A stretch of 64,000 nt of DNA, from the NCBI RefSeq assembly GCF_021018895.1, contig NC_079365.1:4572501-4636500 (forward strand), given 5' to 3'. The position numbers and the translations under genes were made by a program. Below the pieces are notes generated by a model. It saw only the letters and a list, made by a program, of their open reading frames with translations, ran no database searches and was not told where the DNA came from. Source of the DNA: Seriola aureovittata (taxonomy: Eukaryota > Chordata > Actinopteri > Carangiformes > Carangidae). Positions 60,757 to 64,000 of the stretch are shown piece after piece; positions within the stretch are counted from its first letter, which is position 1, and the number at the start of each line of letters is the position of its first letter.

Positions 60757-61190
60757 ATGCTATTGATAGAGACAGGAGGAGGGAAAAAGCTTGTGCCATG
60801 TGGTCTGCATTTCGCTGTAATCCCTGCTCTAGCCCGGTGTTCCTGCCTCTGTTCCCTCTTCTGCCCAAACCCAATCAGACGGTTGCTGAAACCCGAGTGG
60901 CAGCTCTGGTTCTTCCTGAAACCAGACTACCAGGTTCCCAGCGCCGCGGGAAACACATCCATCTATCGCTGCTTGATATACTGTATGTGGTGATGTACGG
61001 CGCATAAATTGTGTTTATAGGTGTCAGGGGTGCAGGGAAGGACCTCGGGGTGTAATGTACCTCACACAAACAGCACACGCACACACACAGATGAAATGCT
61101 GCACGGTGCACGCTGTGGCCACATAATAACGCAGCTGAAAGACACGGGAAATGGACGATTTTATTGAAATATGTGTATGTCTGTCAGCAG

Positions 61191-61205
61191 GGCTGTGTGT
61201 GCGTG

Positions 61206-61238
<33 letters not shown>

Positions 61239-61239
61239 T
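61191..61239. repeat. (GT)n microsatellite
   Basis: GT tract with two GC interruptions. Confidence 0.93.
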
Positions 61240-61341
61240 TCAGGGCTTGGTGGTGGAATAGGATCTGCTCTCTTTCACTTTCCATCCTTCTGTCCCCTCA
61301 TGTTCTTTCTTTCCTTCTGGGCAACATTGTTTTTGTGGCAT

Positions 61342-61345
<4 letters not shown>

Positions 61346-61410
<65 letters not shown>
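61346..61410. repeat. (CT)n(CA)n compound microsatellite
   Basis: About 18 CT units pass directly into about 15 CA units. Confidence 0.95.
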
Positions 61411-61411
<1 letters not shown>

Positions 61412-61623
61412 CACATAGTTTCTCTTGAAAGAATCCACAACAGTCAATTTTTGACACAGCATATATTCCGTATTAACATACATTCATAGGCAGTATAGTC
61501 TTCTTCAGTGTATAAGTCTTTACAGATCTACAGTATGCCTCTATAATGATAGCACGTTATTATAGGAAAGCTTGGCTTTATGGTGGTGGTACAAGACAAC
61601 AAGAGTCCCGACAGTGGCATGGC

Positions 61624-61628
<5 letters not shown>

Positions 61629-61671
<43 letters not shown>
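61629..61671. repeat. (GT)n microsatellite
   Basis: About 21 GT units. Confidence 0.95.
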
Positions 61672-61673
<2 letters not shown>

Positions 61674-62548
61674 ATTAAATTGAATATGTGGCTGGAGGTT
61701 TGTCGCTGTGGGGCGAGGGCTCTATGTGCGCTTGGAGAGAAAGTGCTTCAGTCATCATGCATGGTGAACATGCTCGGCAACCCTCTGGCAGACCTCTTTG
61801 TGTGTGTTTACACGGTGTGTGTTCGCTGGTGCATGCATGTCTCTGTGTGTTTACTTGTGTTTGCGTTAAGCCAACTAGCGTTTGGCAGATGGCGACATGC
61901 AGGAGGAGGCCAAGATCAACATCAGTCCAAAAAGAGCACGCAAGAGATTTTCACAATAAGATGCTCTGATATGGTAACAAATCTTTTTTATATCTGATCT
62001 GGAATCTGTTTCAGTACAGGGTTTCTGGTTTTGCAGGTAGCAGGTATGGATGAATACAGGTGTTGCTTTGGAGTATGTGAGTGTGTTTTGGTGTCTGATG
62101 CCCATCACCTGCCGGAGCTACTGGCCGACAGAAAAGACAGAAAGGAGCTGACAGTGGCTTTCACCTGTTCATCATCGTCCTCCCTCTGACGGAAAGAGAG
62201 TGAGTGTGTGTGAGTGGAGCAGCATCAGGGCTTTGCAGGGGGCAAAATAAATGAGTCAACAGCAAGTGAACCTCAGCGCAGCGCAGCCATGTACACTCAG
62301 AATCACAGAGAGTCCGTCTGCGACTCATTCCTCTTCGTTGTTCAAGTCCATCCTCCGACAGATTTGGCGTCTCCCTTTTTGACATCCAGCACTCAGAGTG
62401 AGTCACCGAAGCAGCAGCAGCAAGGACAGAGGGCAAACGACACTCCTCTTGACCCCACCCTAACCCCTTAATCCCACCCACCCATCTGCCCACCCATGGG
62501 TCCAGTTTGTCCCTTATCTCCACTCGTCTGTCCCCTCCTTCTAGGTCC

Positions 62549-62549
<1 letters not shown>

Positions 62550-62581
<32 letters not shown>
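62550..62581. repeat. Poly(C) tract, 32 bases
   Basis: Thirty-two consecutive C on the + strand. On the wnt4 transcript strand this is G32, about 390 nt after the stop codon. Confidence 0.9.
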
Positions 62582-62584
<3 letters not shown>

Positions 62585-62972
62585 CAATCACCTCAGTCTC
62601 AACAAATAAGTTAAACATTACAAAAATAAGAAGCATCAATGACAAACCAAACATGAGAGTGAGGGAGGGGGACAGAAAGTGAAAGATGCTCTCTACTTCA
62701 GAAGAAACAAACTGCCTCCGTAGCTTTGTAGGAAATCCCATGCATAAACTACTGATATCCATTACGGTGGCACAAAATGAATAGGATGACCTTTGACCTC
62801 TCAGCCACTCAGTCTGTTTCCGTTGACCAGTAGTAGGAGGGTGGGGTGGTTTCAAGCAGGAGAAGAGGGAGCGTCACAAGTCCTCCTCGCTCCCTCTAAG
62901 CCTTGGTGATTGAGAAAGAGTGTGGGGCGTTTGTTTTGTTCATCAGCAGCGCCTTCTGTGCTCCCACGTCCA

Positions 62973-63443
62973 TCACCGGCAAGTGTGCATCTCCACCATT
63001 TTGCGGCACTGTTTGCATTTGACGTAACAGCACCAGTGGAACTTACAGCTGCACCTGTCCACCACCTCCACCTCCTGCGTCTGGAAGCCGCGACCGCAGC
63101 ACATCAGCTCGCAGCCGTCAATGGCCTTCGACGTTCTGTTACACTGGCGGCCCACCGTGCCCAGCATACCCGGCGTGCGTGGATCATAGTCACAGAAATC
63201 TGGACTGGGGTCCAGGTAGACCAGGTCTTCGTCCGTGTGAGGTTTGAACTGGGAGTTGCGAGGCACCAGGACTTTGGTGGTGCCCACCTTGCGCTGCTCC
63301 ACCTCAGTGGCGCCGTCAAACTTCTCCTTGATGACGTTACCCACCTTGCGGAAGGGCGGCATGGCTTTCCAGCAGGTCTTTACCTCACAGGAGCCTGACA
63401 CGCCGTGACATTTGCACTCCACACGCATGTGGGACAGGATGGC
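62973..63443 (-). CDS. wnt4: Wnt4 secreted glycoprotein, last coding exon (C-terminal 156 residues)
   Basis: Wnt4 is a lipid-modified secreted ligand for Frizzled receptors, acting in kidney, gonad, and muscle or neural patterning. The exon begins on the - strand right after an acceptor (CTCTACAG) with [19 protein letters not shown] and ends MVEMHTCR plus TGA. This is the terminal Wnt region. The serine of CHGVS (exon residue 16) is at the conserved Porcupine acylation site. [27 protein letters not shown] is typical of Wnt4, CNRTS is a probable N-glycosylation site, and the C-terminal cysteine-rich lobe ([18 protein letters not shown]) is complete. Earlier exons lie beyond position 64000. The residues fit the teleost wnt4a paralogue better than wnt4b by my recollection, but paralogy needs a tree. 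The + strand frame over the same bases (62910-63398) is an antisense shadow. Confidence 0.96.
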   Translation of the reverse strand, partial: AILSHMRVECKCHGVSGSCEVKTCWKAMPPFRKVGNVIKEKFDGATEVEQRKVGTTKVLVPRNSQFKPHTDEDLVYLDPSPDFCDYDPRTPGMLGTVGRQCNRTSKAIDGCELMCCGRGFQTQEVEVVDRCSCKFHWCCYVKCKQCRKMVEMHTCR

Positions 63444-64000
63444 CTGTAGAGAGGCCAAACAAGCTGTGATTAGCACACAGACACTGAGATACGATGATGC
63501 ATCATATCCATCAAGACGAGCTGCTCTGGATACCAACATCCAACATCCACCCCTCAAACAAAAGTGAAGAATTTTGACTTGACTGCTGTGAGACTTCACA
63601 TATTTCAGACCTGAATCTAATTCTAAACTGGGATGGACAGGGGATGGCAAAGCCTAATATTTAACGAATATTTAGGTCTATTATTTATATTTAGGTCTAT
63701 TCTCCTTGCACGTATTAAATAGATGTAGTACTTAGTATTTACACCAAGGTCTGCCAAATGAATAAATGTAATGTCATGTAATATTTAGGACGTTCTCAGT
63801 TTTGTGAAACTCACTATTAACAACTGTTAATAACAAATGAAAATGTTGAAAGCAGCACCAGAATGCCAGCATTCAGAGACTTGACACACTATGAACTGAC
63901 TGACTGACAAACTTTTATTTGTTCCTTTTATCATCTATATCTTTAATTATATTTATATTGTCTTGTAAAGCACTCTGTAACTGTGTTTTGAAAGATGTTA
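63444..64000 (-). other. wnt4: wnt4 last intron, 5' part beyond the window
   Basis: This lies upstream (on the - strand) of the last wnt4 exon. It is AT-rich with no coding signal, as expected for an intron. The preceding exon is not in the window. Confidence 0.75.

Larger units (their letters stand above)
50581..61159. other. cdc42-wnt4 intergenic region (tail to tail)
   Basis: No gene was recognised in 10.6 kb. It holds a cluster of six CA/TG tracts between 52.4 and 55.7 kb, a hAT element at 56.4 kb, a GA tract, a hexamer minisatellite and a G30 run. Between them, 52.62-52.87, 54.28-54.53 and 58.26-58.45 kb look repeat-free and complex. They could be regulatory elements of wnt4 or cdc42. 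Confidence 0.5.
61160..62972 (-). other. wnt4: Probable wnt4 3' UTR and downstream flank
   Basis: Downstream of the wnt4 stop there is no other gene. The reverse complement of TTTATT at 61160-61165 gives AATAAA about 1.8 kb from the stop, compatible with the long 3' UTRs of vertebrate wnt4. The interval includes a 32-C run (G32 in the mRNA sense) and several CA/CT repeats. The end point is only a guess. Confidence 0.3.

Noticed and set aside
62161..62550. 129-codon - frame after the wnt4 stop
   Set aside because: Lies in the probable wnt4 3' UTR and resembles no protein.
62910..63398. 162-codon open frame on the + strand
   Set aside because: It is the antisense shadow of the wnt4 last exon; its residues fit no family.

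Overview
The window is nuclear DNA from a teleost fish. The evidence is short-exon spliced genes that match vertebrate snrpe, cdc42 and wnt4 residue for residue over long stretches, very dense CA/TG microsatellites, and fish-type Tc1, hAT and tRNA-SINE repeats. The species cannot be named from the sequence.

Layout. Positions 1-28.7 kb contain no gene I can recognise. This part holds microsatellites, SINEs, Tc1 remnants, a foldback element and a few stretches that look unusually complex for intergenic DNA. snrpe (spliceosomal Sm protein E) lies at 28.96-32.43 kb on the + strand in five coding exons. About 0.8 kb further on, a probable promoter and noncoding first exon start cdc42 (+). Its coding exons run from 40.5 kb to 48.85 kb, followed by a 3' UTR to about 50.6 kb. 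From 50.6 to about 61 kb the sequence is intergenic and packed with dinucleotide repeats. wnt4 enters from the right on the - strand, and only its last coding exon (62,973-63,443) is in the window. cdc42 and wnt4 are therefore tail to tail, the same arrangement as human CDC42-WNT4.

Key points. cdc42 has both alternative last exons: a CCIF-ending one (43,821-43,910, the neuronal palmitoylated type) and a CVLL-ending one (48,765-48,854, the ubiquitous prenylated type). Between them sits a three-level nest of DNA transposons: a Tc1-like element split by a BED-finger hAT element, itself split by a second hAT element that still encodes a BED finger. Both hAT insertions have readable 8-bp target-site duplications. 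One cdc42 intron uses a GC donor, and the cdc42 leader has an upstream ORF overlapping the start codon. Other signals include a 57-bp-arm inverted repeat around an AT tract (16.83-17.10 kb), a G30 and a C32 homopolymer downstream of wnt4, and a dispersed repeat with a perfect palindromic oestrogen-response-element consensus at 22.3 kb.

The three genes are not a pathway cluster: snrpe acts in splicing, cdc42 in actin and polarity signalling, and wnt4 in secreted signalling. I found no clear novel multi-gene system.
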